A stretch of 64,000 nucleotides of DNA from Falciphora oryzae (taxonomy: Eukaryota; Ascomycota; Sordariomycetes; Magnaporthales; Magnaporthaceae): the NCBI GenBank assembly GCA_000733355.1, contig JNVV01000003.1, positions 1,059,654-1,123,653 of the forward strand. Direction: 5' to 3'. Below are positions 23,399 to 32,904 of this stretch, piece by piece. The notes beneath the pieces were generated by a model. That model searched no databases, was not told where the DNA came from, and worked only from the letters and a program-made list of their open reading frames with translations. Position 1 is the first letter of the stretch; each line of letters opens with the position of its first letter. A program made the translations under genes and the position numbers.

Positions 23399-23693
23399 TG
23401 TTATACGGAAGAACCCGTGGACCTAATTAGTTGGCATTACGAGTTGGCTTTACGGAGGGTCGAAGACCCGTATAGGCGGTTAACGGCCCTAAGGCTAAGC
23501 GGTGAAGGTCGGAAGGCAGTGTGAATCATGTATTCGATATTTCGCACGGATTACAAAGGGTTTATATAAACCCTGCCATTTCCTATGTCTTTCACGAAAG
23601 ATTTCTTCCTCCTTAAGCATTTTTTGAGCTTATAGAAAGATTATTTGCAATTTAGAGATTCTTTCTCTAAGCCGTCTTTGACCCTTTGTTACA
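23399..23693 (+). repeat. 3' LTR of the Ty3/gypsy element
   Basis: This 295-bp LTR begins TGTTATACGG and ends CTTTGTTACA. At 18 of the 26 differences from the 5' LTR it has T where the 5' copy has C; it has no A-for-G change of its own. The change is therefore strand-biased in this copy. Confidence 0.93.
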
Positions 23694-24333
23694 GCGAGGC
23701 CTAAAACGAGCCCGTTACCCGTTTTGCCCTCCTGGAGGCCCCCCTCGTCGGCGTTGTACGTATTTTCCGGCTTGATCCCGGCCACCTCCGGGACCTCGAG
23801 GCGTTGCCACCACTGCTTTATTACTTCCGTAGTAGCCCCTTTAAGACGGGCCGACTCTATGCGCCGGCCCCTTCCGACCCGGATCTCTGGATATCGGCTT
23901 AAAAAGCCACGAATCCAATGCTTCCCGAGGGGCTGGGAGGCGCCCCCTTGCCGGAGGATCTTTTGTGCAAAAAACCGGACTTCTGCATGCGTTGGCGGGA
24001 GCCCTAAAGAGGCCTGTGTCAAAATCCAGTCCGCTAGGCGCTTCTCCTGCTCAGGGGCTATCCGTTGATAGGGCTCTTGCGACTGCCGGATAGGTAGGGC
24101 GCCTCGGAGGCGGTCTTGTAGGGTTGACCTCGGTACCCCGTAAGCTCTGGCAGCCTTCCGGATTGGGACCTTCGCTTGCACCGCGGCGATAGCCTGTTCG
24201 ACCTCTCGTTCTGTATACTGCTTCTCTGGCATTTCAGCAGTCGAATGCAGCAAAAAGTAAGGAAAACGGATTAAAATTGATGGAATGCCGTAGAATTGAA
24301 GTACGCGCGACGATCGAGGCTGTGGGGCTGACA

Positions 24334-24361
24334 GGGTGGCCGGACAGGGGGTGCACTGACT
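24334..24361 (-). repeat. Right terminal inverted repeat of the pogo element
   Basis: These 28 bp are complementary to 14246-14273 with no mismatch by eye, followed by the TA target duplication at 24362-24363. Confidence 0.92.
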
Positions 24362-24691
24362 TAGACAGCAAGTGCTTCTTGCCCCTCGAATAGAATACTA
24401 GGGCCATTCTTTGTCGTGTCACATCACAACCTTGCTCGGGATAGGTAGGTACAGTGACTAACCCAGTAGCTGTAGGCAGATGGGTGCATGGGGTGGTGCA
24501 AGGTAGACACTAATTACGCAGTGGATGTTGACATCGAGACCCGCATGAAATGGGAATGCTTGAACACATGTGCTTTACCGGTTGCCTGTCGCCGTAGTGG
24601 CCAGAATGGAAGGCATCATGCTGCATTTCTATCAAGGTATCAAGGTATATCTCTAAGAAACAAGGTCATTTCGTCACAGTCCTTGTCCTGC

Positions 24692-25648
24692 CTAGGGGTA
24701 GTTGGCTCTGGCGTAGGAGAGCGCGTCGAACCACTCGCTGCCGTGGGCGGCGACCGAGAAGCCGGGCTGCGAGGCCGAGTGCATGCCGACCATGTAGGCG
24801 CCGTCGGGCTGCTGGACCCACAGCGGGCCGCCCGACTGGCCGCTCGCGGCGTCCATGTCCGAGGTGAGCGGGCCGCCGTTCTGGCACTGCAGCGTCGGCA
24901 GGAGGTCGGCGGCGAAGGGGCCCTGGTAGTATGGCCTCTCGCCGCCGCCGACGTCAGTGGGGTAGCCAAAGTTCCACCACGCGTTCTTGCCGGCGATGTC
25001 CGAGTTGAGGGTGCGGAAGCCGAGCCAGCCGTACTGCTGGCCGAGGCGCTGGTCGATGACAAACACCACCCAGTCGTCCTTGTGGTCGCACATGGACGCC
25101 ACCTCGCCCTTCTTGCTGATGGCGGCCGTCACGAAGGCGCCGTCGAGTCGCTCGCCGCGGTCGTACAGCGGCTGGAAGCGCAGCGCCACGCCCGGCTGGT
25201 AGCAGTGCCGCGCGCTGGCGACGTGGCGGGGCCCGACCAGGGTGGCGCTGCACACGACGCCGTTGCGCGACAGCAGGCGGCCCATGGCCGAGTAGGGGAG
25301 CTCGGCGGGGCCCGTGTAGAGCTTGCGGTCGTCGACGCCGTTGATGTCGCGGGGCTGCAGCTCTTCGGTCGTCCTCTTGTCCTTCCTCCTCGACGCGGCG
25401 ATGGCGCCCTCGAACGGCGGCAGGCTGGTGAAGTTCGCGATGGGGAAGTCGTCGCGGCTAAAGGGGATCGGGAGCGGGGCCGGCAGGGGCGCCTTGGCCT
25501 CCTCGAACGGCGCGATCTCGCTCTCCTCGGAGATGTGGAGGGGCTTGGGCTTGATGGCGGGCTCGCCGGCACCCCGGACCCTCAGGCCGGGGGCGGTGTC
25601 GCAGCCGGCTCCGAGGAGGAGGGCGGCCAGGAGGGCGCGGGCAATCAT
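24692..25648 (-). CDS. Secreted trypsin-like (S1/chymotrypsin-fold) serine protease
   Basis: A single-exon gene of 318 residues. The N-terminus MIARALLAALLLGAG is a signal peptide. A propeptide-like region of about 100 residues follows, rich in Pro, Glu and Lys. The catalytic domain has the His in SARHCY (about residue 147), the Asp in CDHKDDWVVFVID (about 192) and the Ser in SGQSGGPLW. The pattern, with GMHSAS after the Ser, resembles the glutamyl-endopeptidase/V8-like branch of the chymotrypsin-fold proteases rather than classical trypsin. It probably acts outside the cell on proteins. The opposite strand also carries a long open frame, explained by the GC-rich codon bias. It lies 330 bp from the pogo element but shows no damage. 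Confidence 0.85.
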   Translation of the reverse strand: MIARALLAALLLGAGCDTAPGLRVRGAGEPAIKPKPLHISEESEIAPFEEAKAPLPAPLPIPFSRDDFPIANFTSLPPFEGAIAASRRKDKRTTEELQPRDINGVDDRKLYTGPAELPYSAMGRLLSRNGVVCSATLVGPRHVASARHCYQPGVALRFQPLYDRGERLDGAFVTAAISKKGEVASMCDHKDDWVVFVIDQRLGQQYGWLGFRTLNSDIAGKNAWWNFGYPTDVGGGERPYYQGPFAADLLPTLQCQNGGPLTSDMDAASGQSGGPLWVQQPDGAYMVGMHSASQPGFSVAAHGSEWFDALSYARANYP

Positions 25649-27088
25649 TGCCGCGGGCAGGCGATGCGACGGCGGGGGAAAGCTAGGCTTAGTTGGTCAT
25701 CAGTAGGGACTTGAAGCCTGCGTGAGGGCCCGGCGGGAACAATCGATGAGGCAGCCTCCTGTCACATGGCCGTGAAGCTGGCAGGCCGAGCAATCAGGGC
25801 GGCCTGGGAGCACCGACGTTAAATAAATTGAGCAGGCACATGTTGGACTGGCGGGCCAATCCTTGCTTTTCCGCCAGCCGGGGCAAGGGAGGGGACTCGA
25901 CTGGAGTTCGGACGGAGTTGATTGCGCGCGCAGGACTGAGAGAAATTTCCTGGGTGATGAGCGTCCCAATGCGACGGTGCGCGCCCCATAGCGTCCCTTG
26001 CAGCCCCTTTGGGCCCCTGTCGCGGCGGACCCGCTAACAGGTCCAGCTGGAGAGCACGGGCATCCGTCACGTTGCTGCCCGCCGGCCCAAGTCCGCGCAT
26101 CAACACAACCTAGCCACCGCTACCACCATTCCCACTACCGCCACCACCATCACCATCGCCGACAACAACCAACCATCCGGTGGCATCCACCTGGATGCCA
26201 CCGCCTGCCTCTAGCTACCCCTATCCGCGATAGGGCCTAGTCGGTCGGGATGGGACCGGCGAGGGAGGGAGGGGCGACGTGGATGCAGCGCAAGTGCCGC
26301 TAACAAAAACAATATTACCACGTCGGCAGCCCCTATTCCCCGTGGGACAGAAGGCGACGACGAGGAGGGTGTGGCCCGACCGGTCGACCGCCTCCTGGCG
26401 ACGAGCGGGAGAGCAAGGGCCGGGCATCACAATTGGACGCCTCCCAAAGCAATAGCGTCGGGGCCGCGTTCTGCGAAGCGACGGGGGCCCTGTTTCTCCC
26501 AGTCCTCCCTCACCGCGGCTGCTTGCTCGTGGCTTCTAGTTTTGTCGGGTCCGTGGAAATTCAATCGAATCCTCCATCCAATGGCCCATCCACACAACGA
26601 CAAGGGGGTGACATCGGCTGGCTGTTAGCCCCGCTCAACTAGCGGCCGACCCACAAGCTAAAAACCTATCAGCTGCATGGGACGGGAAATATTGGCAGTC
26701 CCAAAGCATGCAGTTAGGCGAGCAGCCTCCGTGCCAGCCCAGACCCGTCTGGTGGTTTTTCTTTTCTTTGCCTTCTCCCGGACGGACGGACACATGCAGC
26801 AAAACGCCTCCGTCTCAGGTCAAAGGCGACAGGGTCCTATTTTTAGAAAGGGCTGATAGCCAGCAGCCGAGAGACGCATCCCGGTTCCGACTTGTCGGTC
26901 ACCGAGCCCGCTGTGGTCGCGCTTTGATCGCTGTTGCCCCCTTGCATTCAAAAGCATCTGATATCAATCATCGCACACAGAAGAAGCTGCACTTGACACG
27001 CCCTCCCGCGCCACTGGCCCACCCATCCGTCTATCCCTTCGAATGCCGCCATGGAAATTCAATGCTTCGAGCCAATATTGCGACATCA
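25649..27088. other. Intergenic, 1.4 kb
   Basis: The region lies between the protease 5' end and the 3' end of the UNC93-like gene. It has an ACC/CAC-rich patch near 26110-26170. No coding sequence can be supported here. Confidence 0.5.
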
Positions 27089-28652
27089 TTATTTTTCCAC
27101 CTTCTCGTCTGCTGCAACAGCATCTGCAGGCCGCGACTCCAGCTCAGACTCGGACCCCGCCTGTTTCCTATCCTGCACCTCCCAGATGGTGTAAAAGGCC
27201 GGGACTAAGCTAAGGGTCCAGAATACCACGTTGATGATGGTGGTGTGGAAGAGGTTGAATTTGCTGTTTCCAAAAGCCGTCAGTGACGCTCGCTTCTGTC
27301 AAACCCACCACCCCAGACGCCATGGCGCCGCGAGTCGAGGGAGCGAGGGGCGGGGCGCAGCAGGGAAAAGGTTTTATCAACGACGACTGAGAAGGAATAC
27401 GGGCGTACCTGCTACTGATGCCAAACGAGGCGCACTGTCCCCAGCTCTCGACGCCCCTGAGCAGGCCTGTGAGCCTGCTCATTTCCGACGTGCCGTCGCC
27501 GATGGTGCCGACGAAGAAATATAAATAGTTTTGGACCACGTTGCCTAGCGTGTTGAGCATGACGTAGATGCCGAACCCCCGTCCGAACCCGGGGCTCAGC
27601 CAGTCGAGCGCGCCGGGGTGCTTGTTGGTGTACTCGTGCTGCACGACCATGACCCAGATCCATATCAGAGTAAAGGGCACGCACGAGATGAAAAAGCCCC
27701 ACCGGATCCGGGTCTGCACCGACAGCCTGGGCGAGTCGAGGAAGAAGCCAAAGATGATGCAGGCCAGGGTGCCCGTAATGGCGGATAGAAACGATGCCAA
27801 AGCACGTGCGCGTACGGTAAAGTATAGCGTTAGGAATGTCGATACGTAACCCCAGTAGAACCAGCAGGAGAAGAAGATGGGCAGCATCAGGCCGACGCGG
27901 CGCGTGGACACGGTGTGCCAGATGCGCCGCAGCTGCCCGGCGGTCGACGTGCGGGCGTCGACGGCGATGGCGGTGCCGTCGGACCGGACCGTCCTGTGCG
28001 GCGGCGATAGCAGGAAGGCGATGGGCAGGGCCAGCGACTGCAGGCACACAAAGACCAGGAGCGTGACCCACGAGACCTTGCCCGCGACGGCGGTGGCCGC
28101 GTTGAGGCCCAGGTTGATGGCGCCGCCGATCATCTGGCCGCCGTTCTTGAAGGCGAGCCAGAGCGCCAGGTAGCGCCCCCGCTTGCCGTGCTCCGGGTAC
28201 GAGAGGATGATGGCGCCCTCGGCGGCCCAGTAGAATCCCGCGCTGACGCCGTCGATGGCGGCGCCGAGGATCACGGGCCACTCAAGCCCGAAGCGGTTGT
28301 TGACGTAGAGCGTCGCCGAGTAGGGGGCCCAGCCGAGCGTGCCCACGATCAGCGTCTGCTTGAGCCCGATCGAGTTGACCAGGACCGGCGACAGGATGGC
28401 GAAAAGGCCCATGAGCGCGAACACAATTGAGTTCCCGGCGTTTACTAAATACGGCTCAAGCGCGCCGCCGGCGCCAAGGGAGTTGTTGGCATTCTGGGGG
28501 AGCAAATCTCGTTAGCCGTGAAGCTGTACTGGCTTGGTTATTCAGCAGACAAGGTCTGGAGGCAGGGGTCAACGCACCCAAAGACCGGGACCTAGCAAGG
28601 CAATAAAACCACAGATGATCATCTGGGCGAGGACGCTCCTGAAGAACGACAT
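27089..28652 (-). CDS. UNC93-like/DUF895 MFS membrane protein
   Basis: Three exons, 28578-28652, 27409-28493 and 27089-27263, give 444 residues; the introns are 84 and 145 bp with CTAAC and CTGAC branch sites. The first exon encodes the short start MSFFRSVLAQMIICGF, the first helix. The second continues with NANNSLGAGGALEPYL and most of the remaining helices. Marks of the family are GWAPYSATLYVNNRFG, FYWAAEGAIILSYPE, RGRYLALWLAFKNGGQ and the C-terminal IWEVQDRKQ. Proteins of this group are multi-pass membrane proteins of the MFS fold; in fungi their substrate is unknown. The C-terminus is acidic and cytosolic. All splice phases agree and no stop breaks the frame. Confidence 0.87.
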
Positions 28653-29260
28653 GGCGGTCGCTGGTGTGCGCGTAGTCGGCAGTGCAATCTGCTCGAGTCT
28701 GCAGTGGCGACTCTGGAGCGACAGGAACAGCCAGCCATGGCCAGGCGCGAGGTGCGCCGACGCGACCTTCTTATCACTAGGACGGCAAACTCCACCTCGG
28801 TGACCGCTAACATTCAGATTCTTCACATTGCGGGGCGGAATCTACAAAAAAGCGCTCTTGCGTTTTGTTCCTAGCCGATGTCGCGATTTCACGTGGCGGC
28901 ACATCCTAGGTGGAACGGTGGACCCCCTCGGCCGGCGATCGGTAGGGTTGATGCCAGAACGATTGCGAGCCGGTTCGGTTCGGCGGATCCCAGTCTCGTG
29001 GTCCGCACGCTGCAGGTCCCGCTGCCAGGGCTCCGAGGCCGGGTCGAGTGGTAATTAAACTAACCTCGAGACTTTTCTTTATCTAGACCGGATCAGACGA
29101 TGAGGCCACAGACGACAGACGACATCTGCAACGCTCCAGATGCGACCGAAACGGTGCTAGCCAGCACGACATGCCAAGCACACCTGAAATTGAGTCCTAA
29201 GAAAGACAAGGTAGTGACGTTGGATTTTAGGAACCCTGCTGATGGTCCAGTACATGTTCA
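28653..29260. other. Intergenic, 0.6 kb
   Basis: This lies between the 5' end of the UNC93-like gene and the 3' end of the GMC gene. No supported gene is seen. Confidence 0.5.
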
Positions 29261-31666
29261 TTACAAATTCGCTTTGGCTTTCTGCCCGTACTCCCCGATG
29301 ATCTTGTCGGCCGCGATTTGCCCAATGACGTAGGCCACAATCTGGGGATCTGTTCAAGAAATCATATTAGCTCTGCCCTGTCATTAGACATTCCTTACCT
29401 GAAGTGACCACAATGCTGTCTAATAGTGAGAGAGCTTCACATACGACCGCTAAGATTATTGAGTTAGTCGTTGAACCTTGATTTTGTAGACAAAGGAGCA
29501 AAGAGCATACCTTGGAAGGGCAGAGGTTACGCTTAGATCCGCAACTCTCAGGCCTCTCAGACCATGGACTTTCAGGTCGCCGTCAACGCAACTTCCATCC
29601 GTTTCCTTCTTGCCCATTTTGACACTGCAGGAAGGGTGCCATAGACCAGCAACGTTTTGTTTGATGAATTCCTAGAAGAATGTCAGACTCCTGCGCCATG
29701 GGAAATCAAGACCGAACGGGGGTAGTTGAAATCAGACATGCCTCGATGTCCTCGTTGCTGTCGGACTTGGGTCCAAATACGGAACGGACGAACTGGTCCT
29801 TCAGCGTCGGCGTCTCCATGAGCCTCAAGCCTTCGCGAAAGCCCTCCCGCAGGTTGACCAGGTCGAAAGGGTTGCCGAGATAGTTGGGGTCGATCAGCGG
29901 CGTATCTTTGGGGTCGGCCGTCGCCAGCTTGATCTGCCCCCGCGAGACGGTGTTCATGTTGGCCACGAATATGGAAAAGAAGCCGTCGTCGGGCTTCTCG
30001 AAGACGTGATTCGGCGGGATCAAGGGTCCAATCTATAAAAAGTCAACAAACAGACCGCGGCCACGAACGAGTGAATCGAAGCCAAGCAAGGCTCGATTCC
30101 ACTAAGCTAAAGGGTAACAACTTACCACCATCTCATAGCTTGGGACGTTGTCCTTGAGCAGGAACTCCCTGACGTTCTCCGGAAGCCTTCGGAACTCGGG
30201 AGAGTCGTAGGCTTGGGGGTTCTTCAGAAATGCATGAGGGCACGAGGCGAAGCGAGCCAGGAGCGGCCCCTCCCCGGTCTCTGCGAACTGTTTCGTCGCC
30301 TCTTTGTACTTGTCCGGGTCGGCCAGGGCCATGCGTTCGGTGAATCCCGGCTGCATCTGGAAGCAGGTGACCACCATGGAATGGTCCGCGAAGGACTTGC
30401 CCACCCCGTCGAGGTCCTTGACGACGTTGATGCCGAGAGCCTCCAGGTCAGCCCGGGGGCCGACGCCGGAGAGGAGAAGGAGGCGGGGTGTGTCAAGGGC
30501 ACCGGCGCTCAGGATGACTTCTTGCTTGGCCTTGACTACACGAAGTTGAGAATTTATCAATATGACGCCCGCCCATGACTCTATTCCATCAAGCCTCAGA
30601 GAGAGGCAGTACTTACTCTCCTTTCCATCCTCCGTAAGCACGCCCACCGCACGGTCTTGTTCGAACAGAACTTTGACGATGCGACAGTTTGTGTGAACGG
30701 TCAAGTTCGCTGGCGCGTGGCTCCCGAGGAAGGCCGAGGCGCTTGTCGTCCGAAGGCCCTTCAGGGATGTCGTGAGGCTCATGGAGAAGCCAATAGGGTC
30801 TCCATTGTTGGGATCAAGATTGCGTTTATGCTTTGTTTGGTGAGTGTTTTGTTATATATATAATTATGAGAGTGACGGCATCTGGACAGAATAATTCTTA
30901 CACCGAGATCCACGCCGGCATCGATGAATGATCTGACCTCTTTTTCGACGTGCCCGATTGTGACGTCGATGGGTCTAAGCTCGTTAGTTGAGTTCCATAC
31001 CCACGTTCACGTCACGAGTATCTGGGGAATGTCTTACCCCGCGAAACCGTGACTATTTTCATCAGGCTTGTAATACTCCCCCCAGATGTTGTCGATCCCG
31101 TCCAGGTTGACTTTCTCGAGCTGGACGCCGTCAGACCCAGGCGCATATACCCGCGCGAACTTCCATTTTCAGGAGAAACCCAACTAACCCGCCGAACGTG
31201 ATCGATGACCGATTCAAAGGCCCATGACTTGTCGCCGGCCATCTCGGCCCATGCATCAAACTCTTCTCTGGCACCGAGAGACCAGACTTGGAAGTTCACA
31301 GCGCTGGAGCCCCCAAGCCCCTTCCCCCGTGCCTGGGGGACCCGGCGATCACAGGCATGGTCCTGCGGCGTCGAGAGGTAGCCGTAGTCGAGGCCCGGCT
31401 TGCCCACGGTGCTGTACCGCTCCGCCGTCATGCGGTTCTCGGGCTTGTTGATGTCGGACCCGCCCTCTAGGAGCGCCACCTTGTGCCCGAGCGGGCTCGC
31501 CGCCAGGCGCGACGCGACGAGGCACCCGGCCGTGCCCCCTGAATCGCCCACGCCGTTATTTAGCGGGCATTATTTTCGTTGGATGGAGTATGTTGGGCTG
31601 GCTGGGTTGGATACTGGCCTGAGTAGACTTACCGCCGACGATAACGAAGTCGAATTCTTGAGCCAT
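29261..31666 (-). CDS. GMC (glucose-methanol-choline) oxidoreductase, FAD-dependent
   Basis: Ten exons fit: 31633-31666, 31189-31538, 31038-31120, 30902-30974, 30617-30830, 30126-30535, 29742-30032, 29511-29671, 29399-29415 and 29261-29349; total 573 residues. The N-terminus MAQEFDFVIVGGG with TAGCLVASRLA is the FAD-binding Rossmann motif. GKGLGGSSAVNFQVW and GALDTPRLLLLSGVGP match the two GMC signatures. The catalytic region is VAGLWHPSCSVKMG, where family members often have HPVGTC; the end is YVIGQIAADKIIGEYG. The intron at 29672-29741 fits only as GC-AG (GAG|GCATGT), restoring DIEEFIKQNVAGLWHP. Exon 9 is a 17-bp micro-exon chosen because only it keeps the frame; this part is the least certain. 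No signal peptide is seen, so it is probably intracellular. The substrate (alcohol or sugar) is unknown. Confidence 0.85.
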
Positions 31667-32904
31667 GCTGAGATGTGGAGGAAGCAGCTCACTGCGCGGG
31701 ATCACGGACGACGGGGCGGGACGGGGGCCTTTTAACATCCTCCTCCGCGCCCATCTTTGGCCCCGTGTGTGGTGGGATAGATAAGAGCTACCGGGGCTAT
31801 GGATCAGGCCTTCGTAAAGGATGGGATCTTCATTGGATATGCAAAGACCCTTAGTCCCTCACATAATTATCGTGGGGCAAGAAAGGCGGGTGTGGGCACA
31901 TTTGCTTTTGCTATGGACGAATCGTAAGCCCGGTTGGCTGAACGAACTACCATGGCCTTGTCCGCCTTCGCGTGCCGCTCTGCAGATCAGCGAAGTAGGG
32001 TAGTATGGGCATGCAGGAGAGGGGTAGATGCAGGAGTGATAATATGGGTAGGACATGGATGCAGTGGCAGCCCGGCACACACCCAAATAAAAACCTGAAG
32101 TCCGTATAAACTGCACAACTGGGGTAGGTAGTTAGAACACCCAAAAACTTATAATTGATACCCCCTAAGTTACATTTCTTTAGGCTACAGGAACCAGGAA
32201 TGGATATAGGAAGTAGGAAAGGATACAGGAGACCAGAAAGGATACAGGAAAGGGGAAAGGAAAGGGGAAAGGAGACAGATCCACAGGATAAGGTCGGGTA
32301 CTGGGGGTTCCAATTAGCGTTGTCGGAACTGCAGATTTTTATTTGGGTGCCGTGCCCGGCAATCTCGAGTAGGGCTAGGTACAAGATGCCGACTTGGGCC
32401 TCGGCAAGAGCACTTAACACGCTGTAAGACCGTAACATGGATCCAATCAAGGTTATTTGGCCTCGAACAGGCAGCCTGCAGGGTGTTCCAAGTGTCAGAC
32501 GATCACGCGTAGCTTTGGGTTCCGGTACGACTTGTGGTAGGTAATTGGGCGCACAAGATGGACCACAGCAACCTCCTCGGGCCTTGGTAAATGGCAGAGG
32601 AATTTCACGTTGCACACGGGGTGGGTTCAATGCTGCTTTCTTCCAGTTCTTCGGGCGTTCCATGTCTCAACAGTACCTGAGCGACGGGCTTATCCCCGAC
32701 GAGCTGCCCCCGCATCCACCAACGCTCCACAGCCCACCTCCGACCAGACTTAGTCAGCGTCGCCAAGGAGCCTTCCCCTCGAAAGGTGGGTGGGAAAGGT
32801 CAACCTCTTCAAGCTCGGCGCTCCAGGCTCTCCACGTGGGCTCGAGCATAACAGGACGAGCAAGCAAGGGCACCAGCGCCGCGCTGCCCTGTCGTCACCC
32901 CAAG
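31667..32904. other. Divergent promoter region and 5' UTR
   Basis: A bidirectional region between the GMC gene and the Ap4A phosphorylase gene. It holds a purine-rich tract of imperfect AGGAAAGG repeats (about 32196-32280) and a degenerate repeat (32297-32345) also found near 60509. The frame of the downstream gene is open upstream of its ATG to 32545, but without family resemblance. Confidence 0.5.
32297..32345 (+). repeat. Degenerate interspersed repeat, copy A
   Basis: The sequence around CAATTAGCGTTGTCGGAACT matches 60509-60557 over about 50 bp, and most differences are transitions by eye. A shorter match (GTGGTCGGAACTCTG) lies near 61152. It may be the remnant of an old mobile element. 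Confidence 0.5.

Larger units (their letters stand above)
15425..23693 (+). mobile_element. Ty3/gypsy chromovirus-type LTR retrotransposon, 8,269 bp, mutated
   Basis: It has two 295-bp LTRs (15425-15719, 23399-23693) that begin TGT and end ACA. The 5-bp target duplication GCGAG lies at 15420-15424 and 23694-23698. The internal region codes on the plus strand in the order gag, zinc knuckle, protease, reverse transcriptase, RNase H, integrase, chromodomain, the Ty3/gypsy order. A purine tract (AGGAAGAGGAGGA, 23383-23395) sits just before the 3' LTR as expected for plus-strand priming. I did not identify the primer-binding site after 15719. Two 626-bp insertions (16141-16766, 20954-21579) lie inside it. 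More than fifty in-frame stops make it inactive. Confidence 0.93.
14348..24232 (-). pseudogene. pogo-type transposase gene split by the Ty3 insertion
   Basis: The N-terminal part is 23694-24232 and the C-terminal part 14348-15419, together 1,611 bp for 536 residues if the 8.3-kb insertion and one target-duplication copy are ignored. The frame runs straight through the junction. The N-terminus from ATG 24232 has a psq-like helix-turn-helix (YTEREVEQAI..AARAYGVPRSTLQDRL), then a CENP-B-type DNA-binding region (HAEVRFFAQKIL..WIRGFLSRYPEI). The DDE domain has acidic residues in NTYNADEGG, LLILDGHGSH and VLQPLDLSVF. The C-terminus is a coiled-coil-like, basic tail. Both parts lack premature stops, so the transposase was probably intact when the Ty3 element landed in it. 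It is now non-functional at this locus. Confidence 0.92.
14246..24361 (-). mobile_element. pogo/Fot1-type DNA transposon, interrupted by an LTR retrotransposon
   Basis: The element is bounded by 28-bp perfect terminal inverted repeats starting AGTCAGTGCACCCCC (14246-14273 and 24334-24361). TA dinucleotides flank it (14244-14245, 24362-24363), the target duplication of the Tc1/mariner superfamily. Without the Ty3 insertion and its duplicated GCGAG the element is 1,842 bp, a normal size for fungal pogo elements. It encodes one transposase on the minus strand. The left end carries a 16-bp tandem duplication of CCCCCTGTCCGGCCAC (14256-14271 and 14272-14287) that the right end lacks. Confidence 0.93.

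Noticed and set aside
24488..25714. A 408-codon open frame on the plus strand over the S1 protease gene
   Set aside because: It is the antisense shadow of a GC-rich gene: the minus strand has the signal peptide and catalytic triad, while this frame has only Arg/Gly/Ala/Val-rich composition.
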